Assembly: GCA_024681515.1 (NCBI GenBank)
Contig: JAILAR010000109.1
Coordinates: 1-41,239 of the forward strand
Source: Eubacterium sp.
GTDB taxonomy: Bacteria; Bacillota; Clostridia; Lachnospirales; Lachnospiraceae
Direction of reading: 5' to 3'
Length of the DNA stretch: 41,239 nucleotides
Part shown: piece by piece, positions 16,440 to 24,296 of the stretch
How the letters are laid out: each line of letters begins with the position of its first letter
Position numbering within the stretch: the first letter of the stretch is position 1
Translations under genes and position numbers: made by a program
Notes under the pieces: model-generated
Told to the model about the DNA's origin: nothing
Databases searched by the model: none
What the model saw: the letters and a program-made list of their open reading frames with translations, nothing else

Positions 16440-17294
16440 CTAATTTGCATAGGTTACCCTGATATCTCCGGTGGAGGTATCGATGGTGCATGCACCGCCG
16501 CTTTCCAGGGACTCCTGAACGCTTACGGAGCCTGTGCTGGTATCCGTCTTCACGTTCTTCCGGGACAGGAACTCACAGGTTACGTCTCCGGTAGAGGTGT
16601 CGATCTGTACGGTATTTGCATCCGACTTGGTCATCTTTACGCGTCCGGTGGAGGTTTCGATCTTCATGTTATCAAAAACCTCTGTTTCATCCATGGTGAC
16701 ATCTCCGGTGGAGGTATCGATGATCAGCTTGCCTGCAACAACATTTGACAGACTCAGTTCTCCGGTGGAGGTGTTGATATTCAGCTCACTCTTCACATAG
16801 ATATCATTCACCTTTACATCCCCGGTGGAGGTCTCGATCTTCAGGCCTTCCAGTTCATACTTTGTTTCCTTGGAGAGTTTTCGGTCAGAGCCTGCCGCCG
16901 TCTTCATCTCCGGCAGATAGATCACGATCTCCCGCTTGCTGCCGATGCCGTTGAAGAAGCCGATGAATTCAAACCACTTCTTTTTGCTCGTCTCCTTGAT
17001 CATCAGCGTGCCGTTTTTTACACTCACATCATGATAACGCTTCTCGGTTTCAACGCAGACCACCTTTGCCTTCCCGTCCGTGGCTGTTTCAAACCGGATA
17101 TCAGAGGTGGCGGTATCGATCTCGATCTTCGAGAAATCCTCTTCGATCACATGCTCATTTGTCACTTCTTTTCCGTCTCCGTTTAATTTCGAAAAATCAA
17201 AGCCTGCCAATACAAATCCTACAAACCCGAATGCTACACCGCAGAAGATCAGCACGACGGCGATCAACGCCCATAATTTCTTTCTTGCTCTCAT
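16440..17294 (-). CDS. DUF4097-family beta-repeat membrane protein
   Basis: A 284-residue protein with one N-terminal membrane segment (about residues 8-31) and an external domain. From about residue 145 it is a right-handed beta-helix-like repeat: IETSTGDVKV, INTSTGELSL, IDTSTGDVTM, IETSTGRVKM, IDTSTGDVTC, TDTSTGSVSV, IDTSTGDIRV. The TSTGxV turn recurs about every 20 residues. This is the DUF4097 'putative adhesin' family, often found with DUF1700 and a PadR regulator and linked in some Firmicutes to envelope stress; the true function is not settled. It starts inside the DUF1700 stop (ATGA overlap), so the two are translationally coupled. Confidence 0.88.
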   Translation of the reverse strand: MRARKKLWALIAVVLIFCGVAFGFVGFVLAGFDFSKLNGDGKEVTNEHVIEEDFSKIEIDTATSDIRFETATDGKAKVVCVETEKRYHDVSVKNGTLMIKETSKKKWFEFIGFFNGIGSKREIVIYLPEMKTAAGSDRKLSKETKYELEGLKIETSTGDVKVNDIYVKSELNINTSTGELSLSNVVAGKLIIDTSTGDVTMDETEVFDNMKIETSTGRVKMTKSDANTVQIDTSTGDVTCEFLSRKNVKTDTSTGSVSVQESLESGGACTIDTSTGDIRVTYAN

Positions 17295-18115
17295 GCTGCT
17301 GCCTCCCTTCTTCTAAAGATCCGTCCGAATCCGCCCCACATGCCGCGGGAAATTGCCAACGCTGCTCTTATGACTGCGCCTGCAACCAGGAACATCAGGA
17401 TACCCAGTCCCAAAAGTACAAGTCCTCCTCCCAGATTCACAAAGCCTGCCGCAACATTTCCGCTGATCACGAAGAAGAACAATGCGATGGCACTTCCGAT
17501 CCCTGCAACAATGAAGGAACCTGCAACCACGAAGAAACTGAAAGTCAGTGCCCAGACGGTAACAAAAGCTGCGAAGATCAACGCTCCCAATGTTATGAGA
17601 AGCGGGAACCATAAGGGGAAGAGGCAGATGAGAAGTGCGATCTTGCCGCCGGATATCCCACCGGAGCGTCTTCTCGGCTCTTCGGAGGCTCTACCGGTCA
17701 TCTCATCGATTGCCTGTGCATAAGCTTCATTGTAAGTCGCCGTGTGCTTCGGACCGGTGTATCCGGAACCGCTTCCGGCAGTACCTGCCGATCCGTTATA
17801 GCCCATACTGTCCGTTTTCTGACCCTCGGTACTGTAATAAGCTTCCTGTCCGGCTGTATATCCGTTGGCCGTGCTTGCTGCCTGCGTGTCTCCCGCGCCG
17901 CTTCTCTGCGCTTTCCGCTTCGGTGCATCCGCCATGATCTGCTTTGCCGCTTCCTCTACGGAACCGATCTCGGCCACCGCTTCCTCCTCGGACATCCCTG
18001 CTTCCACACGGTCGTCGATCATTTCACTGTAGTAGTCCAGCGAACGTTCGACGTCACTGTTCGGCATGTCAGACAATTGCTTCCACAGCGCTGTCAGGAA
18101 CTCCTGCTTCTTCAT
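17291..18115 (-). CDS. DUF1700-family membrane protein
   Basis: A 274-residue protein. Residues 1-60 are the DUF1700 head (MKKQEFLTALWKQLSDMPNSDVERSLDYYSEMI, then GMSEEEAVAEIGS). A Gly/Ser/Tyr-rich linker follows (about 75-145), then three or four hydrophobic segments (about 160-255). The ATG at 18115 is supported by AGGAGG nine bases upstream and overlaps the PadR gene by 47 bases. It is probably a partner of the DUF4097 protein in the membrane. Confidence 0.88.
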   Translation of the reverse strand: MKKQEFLTALWKQLSDMPNSDVERSLDYYSEMIDDRVEAGMSEEEAVAEIGSVEEAAKQIMADAPKRKAQRSGAGDTQAASTANGYTAGQEAYYSTEGQKTDSMGYNGSAGTAGSGSGYTGPKHTATYNEAYAQAIDEMTGRASEEPRRRSGGISGGKIALLICLFPLWFPLLITLGALIFAAFVTVWALTFSFFVVAGSFIVAGIGSAIALFFFVISGNVAAGFVNLGGGLVLLGLGILMFLVAGAVIRAALAISRGMWGGFGRIFRRREAAA

Positions 18116-18428
18116 CCCCCTTATCCTCCTTTGCGATAAACTCATAAATGGAAACGATCTCTTTCCATTCCTCTTTAAACTCCTCGATCCGTTCCTTGCC
18201 GGCCTGCGTGATCCGGTAGTACTTCCGGAGCCGTCCGTTATGCTCCGCCGTCCGTACCGTCAGCAGATCCTGGGATTCCAGCCGCCGCAGGATCGGATAT
18301 AATGTTGATTCCGAGATCTCCACATAGGGCTTCATGTCCCGGATGATCTGATATCCGTAAGAGTCTGCCGTTCGGATCGCTGCCAGAACGCAGACATCCA
18401 GCAAACCGCGTTTCAGTTGAACATCCAA
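18069..18428 (-). CDS. PadR-family transcriptional regulator
   Basis: A 119-residue winged-helix repressor: DVQLKRGLLDVCVLAAI, SYGYQIIRDM, ESTLYPILRRLESQDLL, GRLRKYYRITQAG. These are the usual PadR helix and wing elements. The C-terminal tail beyond IYEFI runs into the DUF1700 start. It heads the PadR / DUF1700 / DUF4097 operon and likely represses it through the dyad overlapping the promoter. The ligand or stress it senses is unknown. A GGAG-like ribosome site is present upstream (AAGGAGTTGG). Confidence 0.92.
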   Translation of the reverse strand: MDVQLKRGLLDVCVLAAIRTADSYGYQIIRDMKPYVEISESTLYPILRRLESQDLLTVRTAEHNGRLRKYYRITQAGKERIEEFKEEWKEIVSIYEFIAKEDKGDEEAGVPDSAVEAIV

Positions 18429-18536
18429 CTCCTTGCCCTCCTTTCGGTGCTTCGTATGTTTTTCTTATCACATTTCTTTGCTCTGTTTTTTGTGTTTTCC
18501 TTTGTTTTATCTGTGTTTGTGTCCCTTGCTGTCTCG

Positions 18537-18566
18537 TACTATACAGCGCGTAGTATTATATGTCAA
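18537..18566 (-). promoter_or_regulatory. Promoter of the PadR operon with overlapping dyad
   Basis: Minus strand: TTGACA (18561-18566), 17 bases, TATAGT (18538-18543). TACTA (18537-18541) and TAGTA (18551-18555) form a 5-base dyad over the -10 and spacer, a plausible PadR binding site. The leader is about 110 bases. Confidence 0.75.
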
Positions 18567-18673
18567 GCAGCTTCATCATATCTTAATCCTAATTAATCTA
18601 ACGTTAATCTTTGCGTAATTTTGAGGGGCTTTTCTTAATAAAATCCGGGGATTTGACCCTATATTTTGCCCTC

Positions 18674-18714
18674 AAAAAAAGATCGAGCAGAAGCGATCAC
18701 TCTTCTCTCGATCT
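18674..18714 (-). terminator. Terminator of the histidine kinase operon
   Basis: GATCGAG/CTCGATC plus AGAAG/CTTCT with one bulged base, followed on the minus strand by TTTTTTT. It overlaps the kinase stop codon. Confidence 0.9.
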
Positions 18715-19648
18715 AAGTCTGAAAATCAAAAACCATACGGGTATACGGCTTTTCCCGGCGCTCGCATTCCGCGATATGACGGGATTGCACATAGAGCCTG
18801 CCGCCACAGCCGGCCGTGATCTTCTTTGAAAGCGCCAGCCCGATCCCTACGCTGGAAGGATTCACCGTATTCCCGTTTACACGGTAAAACCTCTCAAATA
18901 CACGGAGCCGGTCCTTCTCCGGGATCCCGTCCCCTTCATCCTTCACGAAGATCCGCGTGGCCAGCGGAGTCTGCTCGATCCCGATCTCCACGGTGCCTTC
19001 CTCAGGGCTGTACTCGATGGCGTTCTTTACAACATTGCCGATTGCTTCACGCAGCCAGTCCGGATCGGTACGAAGCTCCGCATCCACGCCGGTGATATTA
19101 ATGGATATCCCTCGTTCCTCCGCCATGGACAGAAAGGACGAGCGCACTTCCGCGCATAGCGAACGAAGCTGCACCGGCTCTCTTGCAAATGAAACACAGT
19201 CCGCTTCCAGCCTTGCCAGCTGCAGCAGTGCCTGCGTCAGCCAGGTCATCCGTTCCAGCTGCTCTTCTTCGGTGTGCAGAAGTCGCAGGCGTTTCCCGAC
19301 AGATTCCGATGACGATCCACTGTCTGACTCCGCTGTCTGTGACCGAACATCCTGCTCCTCAAGGTCTCTCTCCGCTTCCCGGATCAGAAGATCTGTAAAA
19401 ACCGTAAGACTGGAAATGGGTGTCTTCAGCTGATGGGAAATGTCCGAGATCAGATCCCGCAGATACTCCTTCTGCCGCCGTTCCTTTTCGAGTGCAGCCT
19501 GTTGCTCCTTCTCCCGTGTCAGGATGGCATTGGCAAGCTTTCCGATCTCCCCTTCCTTCAGCATTTCTTCCTGCATCTGTGTGAGATCGCCGTGCTCGAT
19601 CGCATCCCGCAGTTTATGCAGTTTTTTCTTTTGACCGATGCGCGGCAT
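18713..19648 (-). CDS. Sensor histidine kinase lacking membrane segments
   Basis: A 311-residue kinase. The H-box is SDISHQLKTP with phospho-accepting His72; the N-box is NVVKNAIEYS; the G-boxes are DEGDGIP and GIGLALSKK. The 60 residues before the H-box are a charged coiled coil (LTREKEQQAALEKERRQKEYL) with no membrane helix, unlike relatives with one or two. About 110 bases separate it from the response regulator, with no open frame that would add a membrane domain. It may sense through the neighbouring permease or have lost its sensor. AGAAGGAG precedes ATG 19648. Confidence 0.9.
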   Translation of the reverse strand: MPRIGQKKKLHKLRDAIEHGDLTQMQEEMLKEGEIGKLANAILTREKEQQAALEKERRQKEYLRDLISDISHQLKTPISSLTVFTDLLIREAERDLEEQDVRSQTAESDSGSSSESVGKRLRLLHTEEEQLERMTWLTQALLQLARLEADCVSFAREPVQLRSLCAEVRSSFLSMAEERGISINITGVDAELRTDPDWLREAIGNVVKNAIEYSPEEGTVEIGIEQTPLATRIFVKDEGDGIPEKDRLRVFERFYRVNGNTVNPSSVGIGLALSKKITAGCGGRLYVQSRHIAECERREKPYTRMVFDFQT

Positions 19649-19761
19649 GCTGAACTCCTTCTATTATCTTCCTCGCGTTCGAATAAATGGATTCTTCAAC
19701 GCAGATTTATCTTTGATCATCCTGTGTGCTCTGTCAAGTGTAAGCGTTCCATATAGAGCAA

Positions 19762-20469
19762 TCACTCCGAAAGGAATCTGTATCCGACTCCCCGTACCGT
19801 CTGAATATACGGAGTTTCACGTTCCGTATCTCCGATCTTCTCCCGTAACCGATTGATATAGACCGACAATGTATTATCATCCACAAACGTGCTCCCGTCA
19901 TCAAAAAGCCGTTCCAGTAGCATAGACCGGGTCAGCGTCTTCCCCTTGTTCTTCATCAGAAAATGCAGCAACCGGTATTCGCTCTTCGTAAGGTTCAAAG
20001 CACGTTTCTCTCCGTCCTCCAGAAGCCAGGCTTCCGTACGTTCCGTGTCCAACATAATGCCATCCGACATATTCAGTGCCTTTGCGGAATCATTTACATG
20101 TGCACTCCTCCGAAGCACGGCCCGCAGACGTGACATCAGTTCCCGCACGCGGAAGGGCTTGGTGATATAGTCATCTGCACCGAGATCCAGACCACGGACC
20201 ACATTTCCCTCATCCGACACTGCGGTAAGGAAGATCACCGGACAGAGGATCCCCTGCCCACGAAATTCCTGCAGGAGCTCATAACCATTTCCGTCCGGAA
20301 GCATAACGTCCAGAAGGATGGCATCTACCTCACCCTCCGCCCGGAGCACGTCAAGACGCGCAGACCGGCAATCCGCCGCCATCTGCACGTCATACTTCTC
20401 CTCCCGGAGCGCATATTCGATTCCCATGGCCAGTGCCTGGTCGTCCTCAACCAATAAAATCGTTGACAT
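19762..20469 (-). CDS. OmpR-family response regulator
   Basis: A 235-residue regulator: receiver with acidic pocket EDD (residues 8-10), phospho-acceptor Asp54 in LLDVMLPDG, and Lys104 in YITKPF; then a winged-helix DNA-binding domain (ALNLTKSEYRLLHFLMKN, DDNTLSVYINRLREKI, VRGVGYRF). I took the ATG at 20469, one base after the ABC ATPase stop, since it begins directly with the receiver strand STILLVEDD. It is cognate to the adjoining kinase. A likely target is the operon's own promoter, where GTAAG direct repeats lie 12 bases apart. Confidence 0.94.
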   Translation of the reverse strand: MSTILLVEDDQALAMGIEYALREEKYDVQMAADCRSARLDVLRAEGEVDAILLDVMLPDGNGYELLQEFRGQGILCPVIFLTAVSDEGNVVRGLDLGADDYITKPFRVRELMSRLRAVLRRSAHVNDSAKALNMSDGIMLDTERTEAWLLEDGEKRALNLTKSEYRLLHFLMKNKGKTLTRSMLLERLFDDGSTFVDDNTLSVYINRLREKIGDTERETPYIQTVRGVGYRFLSE

Positions 20470-20470
20470 T

Positions 20471-21157
20471 TTATCCGTCCTGTATATTTGTGTCACTGAT
20501 GATCCGGCCGTCCTCAAGATGCAGGATCCGGTCGGCCATGGCAGCGATGTCCGGTTCGTGGGTGATGAGCACCAGTGTCTGCACCCTGTCTCTGACCGCC
20601 TGAAGTAACAGGTCGATCACGTCCTCGCTGTTCTTCTTATCCAGATTGCCGGTTGGCTCATCCGCCAAAATGACAGGCGGATGATTGATCATCGCCCGTC
20701 CGATGGCGACCCGCTGCTTCTGCCCGCCGGAAAGTTCATTCGGAAGATGTTTTCTCCGTTCGTAGATTCCCAGCGTCTGCATCAGGGCATCAAGTTCCTC
20801 GCGGTCCACCACCTTCCCGTCCAGCAACGCCGGCATGGCGATATTCTCTTCCACCGTCAGAACCGGGATCAGATTGTACTCCTGAAAGACAAACCCGATC
20901 TTCCTCCGACGGAGGATCGACCGCTTCTCGTCTCCCAACTGATAGATGTCGATCCCGTCGATCCGTACGGTTCCGTCCGTCGGATTATCCACACCACCCA
21001 GCAAATGCATGAGCGTAGATTTTCCCGATCCGGAGGTTCCCACGACCGCCGTAAAAACGCCTGCTTCAATCTTCAGATTCAAATGATCCACCGCCGTAAC
21101 CGCGGTATCTCCCTGTCCGTAGATCTTCGTCAGATTTTCCGTCCTGATGATCTCCAT
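20471..21157 (-). CDS. ABC transporter ATP-binding protein (MacB/LolD type)
   Basis: A 228-residue ATPase: Walker A GTSGSGKST (residues 40-48), signature LSGGQKQR, Walker B VILADEPTG, and H-loop ITHEPD. The MacB/LolD subclass powers FtsX-type permeases by mechanotransmission rather than true import. ATG 21157 has GGAGG upstream; an in-frame ATG at 21178 lacks one. It sits between the permease and the regulator genes of one operon. Confidence 0.94.
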   Translation of the reverse strand: MEIIRTENLTKIYGQGDTAVTAVDHLNLKIEAGVFTAVVGTSGSGKSTLMHLLGGVDNPTDGTVRIDGIDIYQLGDEKRSILRRRKIGFVFQEYNLIPVLTVEENIAMPALLDGKVVDREELDALMQTLGIYERRKHLPNELSGGQKQRVAIGRAMINHPPVILADEPTGNLDKKNSEDVIDLLLQAVRDRVQTLVLITHEPDIAAMADRILHLEDGRIISDTNIQDG

Positions 21158-21250
21158 TGACTTCCTCCATTCTATCACTCGCAGAGCCTTTCTGCCATTC
21201 CCATTATCACCTGATTTTCTGATCCGATTTTCATCCGATCATCCGTTTGT

Positions 21251-23992
21251 TCACCTGCACTCGCATATCCCGCCGTCTTTCCGAACAAAGAGCGATGTGA
21301 TCCAGCCGGTCAGGAGGATCCCCGCAGCGGAAATGAGGATCGATACATAATCCGGCGTAAAGCGTATCCGCATGGTATCCGGATGGAATCCGCCGAGCAG
21401 GCCGCTTCCTTTGTATATCATCGCCGTAACGATCCCCGAAATCGCCAGGCCGATCCCGACACCGAGGATCACCGCCAGCAAAGATGCAGACATACTTTCC
21501 GAAAGCAGCATCCTCCGCCGCTGCCGCTCCGACATGCCGATGGCCCGGAGCATAAAGGTCTCATCCCGCCGCGCAAACTGCTCTTCCCGGGACACATTGA
21601 TGGCATTGATGGTCGAGATGATCAAAACAAATGCCAATGCCAGAAGGAACACATTTCTTACCAGAGTCAGACCTGCAAGCGTGTCTTCCATTTCATATAC
21701 AGAGTTCGGCCGCACGGATTCCAGCAGAAGATTCCGAACCTCCGCCTTCCTGCCGGATGTGGATTCCACGCTCACACACCCGAAGACAGAGCTGTCCCAG
21801 AACCGAAACCGGTCATTTTCGGGATCCGTCCAGATCACTTCCGGCTGAATATCATTAAAAAGCTCCGTATGATTTCCGATCGGGAAGATGTAAGTTCCCA
21901 GATCCGAAGCCGTATCGATAATATTACTTCCAAATACGCCCATATTTCCGGACAGGATCTGACCTGCCGAATCTTCCGTGACGGTACCCGCCACACACAG
22001 CGAGATATCGGTTTTACCCAGAGCGAAGGTATCGCCCGGAGCGTGCGCCGGATCATGCGAGTAGGACGGGAGCACCGCAAGCGCAGGGAAGTTCAGCGGG
22101 TCAGCGGCGTCGCTCGAATCACGGTCCGCGGTACCGTTCGGTTCATGCTCCACAGTACCGTCCGAATCCGGCGTTAGGGATACTCCTTCCGCGGGATCCT
22201 CCATCTCCCTCAGAAGCGCTTCCCAGATTCCGTCCGTAACCCCAATGCCCTCGATGACCTGTTTTACGATAGGGGAACCGGACGAACTCTCTCCTCGGAT
22301 CACCATCTCCCAGTATACGATCCCTCCTTCCATACCCTCACTGGCATCCGAATTTTTCAGCGACTGAACCAGTTCACTCCACTGCTCTGCGGATTCATCC
22401 GCGTTCGCCGCGAGATCATATCTGTGAAGCCCGGTATATTCCGTCCGAAAGGCCGTCTGCACCATGGTTCCCACGCCTGTCACAAGAGCCAGTCCCAAAG
22501 CGAAGGAAACCACCGTGCGGATATACCTCCCTCTCGCTCTCCGGGCACTTCGGAAACCGTAAATGCCTTCGATCCCGGGTTTCCTGCGGTCCACCAGGCT
22601 CTTCCCCTTCGGCCGCCGCACTTTCTCCCGCTTCCGCTGGGCATCCACGGGACTCATGCGGAAGAGCTTCTCCACCGGCGAGATCATGGACATGGCCGTC
22701 GCAAGAAAAACCACAAACGTGGGATAAAGGATCGCTTTCCAGGAAAATATTGCATGCAAAGTGAAGTTGATCCCCACCAGATTCTGAACAAACGGTATTT
22801 TGGAGGCAATCTGCAGTCCCCCTGCCGCCAGCCCATATCCGAGCAAGATTCCAAGTACCGAACCTGCCAGCGCTACCAGAAACGCCTCCAGCAGAAGCAT
22901 CTTAAAGATCTGCCTGCGGGTGAGTCCCACACATCGGAGCACCCCGTAATCCTGCAGACGTTCGTCCACGGAAATATTGAACGCATTCCGGATCATCAGC
23001 AGAAGCAGGATGGAGAATGCCAGCGCGATCAGCAGCAGAAACGCATCAAAGGCTGCTTCATCCTCCTCCGTCTGCACCCGCGGATACAGGATGACGTATG
23101 CGCCTCCTTCCTCCGATCCACTAATTCCATACTGTTCCATGATCCGGCCGCGGTATTCCGCCGGATCCACATTTTCCGGATGCTCCAGCACGATACTGAC
23201 CGTCGGCTTTACATCACATTCCCGCAGATATTCATCCGTCAGCACTGACACCATCTGATATGCAAGCAAACGCTCCGAATCCTTCAGATATCCGCAGACA
23301 TGCAGTGTTTTCTCCGGCATACGGAAGGTTTTCTGCGACTCCTCGCTGACCGCGCGCGCCTCCTCTTCAGTCCAGCTTTCCGAAGGACCGTACTGTTCCT
23401 CCACCCAGGCGTTCCATTCCTCACCGGTCATCCCATCCGTTCTTCGCACATGCTGGAAGACCGTGATCGTGTCTCCGATCCGAAGCAGCCGTTTCGTCAG
23501 GCCGCCACCCCGCAGGTTTCCCGATTCATCCCACTGCCACTCCTCCGCCGGCTGTTCTTCCATTTCATAGGCACCATGGGTAACGATCACCTCGGAGTCA
23601 TTTTTCGGAAGTGTTCCCCGGTCAGTCTCCACAGGGATCGCCATTTCCGAGAAATCATCGATCAGGGTCGTCAGCATATATCCCTCATTCACCGTGATCC
23701 AAAGCTTGCTGACGGGTTCGCCCGCCAGCATACGCTTCCCGCCGTTTTCCGCTGATGCCTTTGCATCCTCCCGCATGCGGATGGCTGTCTCCGGGTCCAC
23801 ATGTTCAACCGATACATCCATGCCTCCGGCTCGTCGAAAATCATATTCCCCCCTGCTCTGCCGTACACTGTAAGGAATCTCAAACAGCAGGAAAAGCAGC
23901 ATCGCAGACACCACGACTCCGATCAGCGTCGTAAGCGTCCGCCTTCCGTTCTTAAACATATATCGAAATGTCAGCTGGTAGAATCGTTTCAT
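21251..23992 (-). CDS. Large FtsX-type ABC transporter permease
   Basis: A 913-residue permease. A first membrane helix (about 18-40) is followed by an extracellular domain of about 270 residues, an FtsX-type three-helix block (about 310-440), a further helix (about 485-505), a second extracellular domain of about 250 residues and a final three-helix FtsX block (about 780-905). This gives about eight helices, unlike the ten-helix BceB bacitracin sensors. With a MacB-type ATPase and a two-component system in one operon, it likely exports or removes an envelope-active peptide, or acts as the signal source for the kinase. The substrate is unknown. GGAGG precedes ATG 23992. Confidence 0.88.
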   Translation of the reverse strand: MKRFYQLTFRYMFKNGRRTLTTLIGVVVSAMLLFLLFEIPYSVRQSRGEYDFRRAGGMDVSVEHVDPETAIRMREDAKASAENGGKRMLAGEPVSKLWITVNEGYMLTTLIDDFSEMAIPVETDRGTLPKNDSEVIVTHGAYEMEEQPAEEWQWDESGNLRGGGLTKRLLRIGDTITVFQHVRRTDGMTGEEWNAWVEEQYGPSESWTEEEARAVSEESQKTFRMPEKTLHVCGYLKDSERLLAYQMVSVLTDEYLRECDVKPTVSIVLEHPENVDPAEYRGRIMEQYGISGSEEGGAYVILYPRVQTEEDEAAFDAFLLLIALAFSILLLLMIRNAFNISVDERLQDYGVLRCVGLTRRQIFKMLLLEAFLVALAGSVLGILLGYGLAAGGLQIASKIPFVQNLVGINFTLHAIFSWKAILYPTFVVFLATAMSMISPVEKLFRMSPVDAQRKREKVRRPKGKSLVDRRKPGIEGIYGFRSARRARGRYIRTVVSFALGLALVTGVGTMVQTAFRTEYTGLHRYDLAANADESAEQWSELVQSLKNSDASEGMEGGIVYWEMVIRGESSSGSPIVKQVIEGIGVTDGIWEALLREMEDPAEGVSLTPDSDGTVEHEPNGTADRDSSDAADPLNFPALAVLPSYSHDPAHAPGDTFALGKTDISLCVAGTVTEDSAGQILSGNMGVFGSNIIDTASDLGTYIFPIGNHTELFNDIQPEVIWTDPENDRFRFWDSSVFGCVSVESTSGRKAEVRNLLLESVRPNSVYEMEDTLAGLTLVRNVFLLALAFVLIISTINAINVSREEQFARRDETFMLRAIGMSERQRRRMLLSESMSASLLAVILGVGIGLAISGIVTAMIYKGSGLLGGFHPDTMRIRFTPDYVSILISAAGILLTGWITSLFVRKDGGICECR

Positions 23993-24296
23993 AAATCCTC
24001 CAAATCAAACGAAAACGTTCTCTTACCTGGGCACGAATTCAAAAATCACACTCTCTCCGAGTTAATACAAGTGTACCACAGCACCCTTTCATTTTCCTTA
24101 CGAACCGTCTTACAATTCTGTAAGAATAAGCATCAGTTCAGTATCATAGAATACCTTCAAAAAAAGGCGGTTGAACAACCGATATATAGGTGAATAATCT
24201 CCCATTCTGTGTTATGATGATAGGTGAGGAACCTGTTTCATTCGTCGCATTCGGAAGTACCCCGGTTCCCCGTACCATTCATATGACGGAGTGCTT
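23993..24296. other. Intergenic region between two divergent genes
   Basis: About 300 bases without a gene. It holds the leader and probable promoter of the permease operon, the response-regulator-like repeats (24097-24125), a small stem CGGTTG-AA-CAACCG around 24170, and the start region of the EAL gene. I found no riboswitch or tRNA. Confidence 0.6.
24070..24125 (-). promoter_or_regulatory. Putative permease-operon promoter with response-regulator box
   Basis: Minus-strand -10 TACACT (24070-24075) has no -35 at the right distance. That spot is overlapped by direct repeats GTAAG...GTAAG spaced 12 bases (24097-24101, 24109-24113), plus the perfect inverted repeat TCTTACA-ATTC-TGTAAGA (24108-24125). 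This is the layout of an activator-dependent OmpR-type promoter. Confidence 0.5.
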
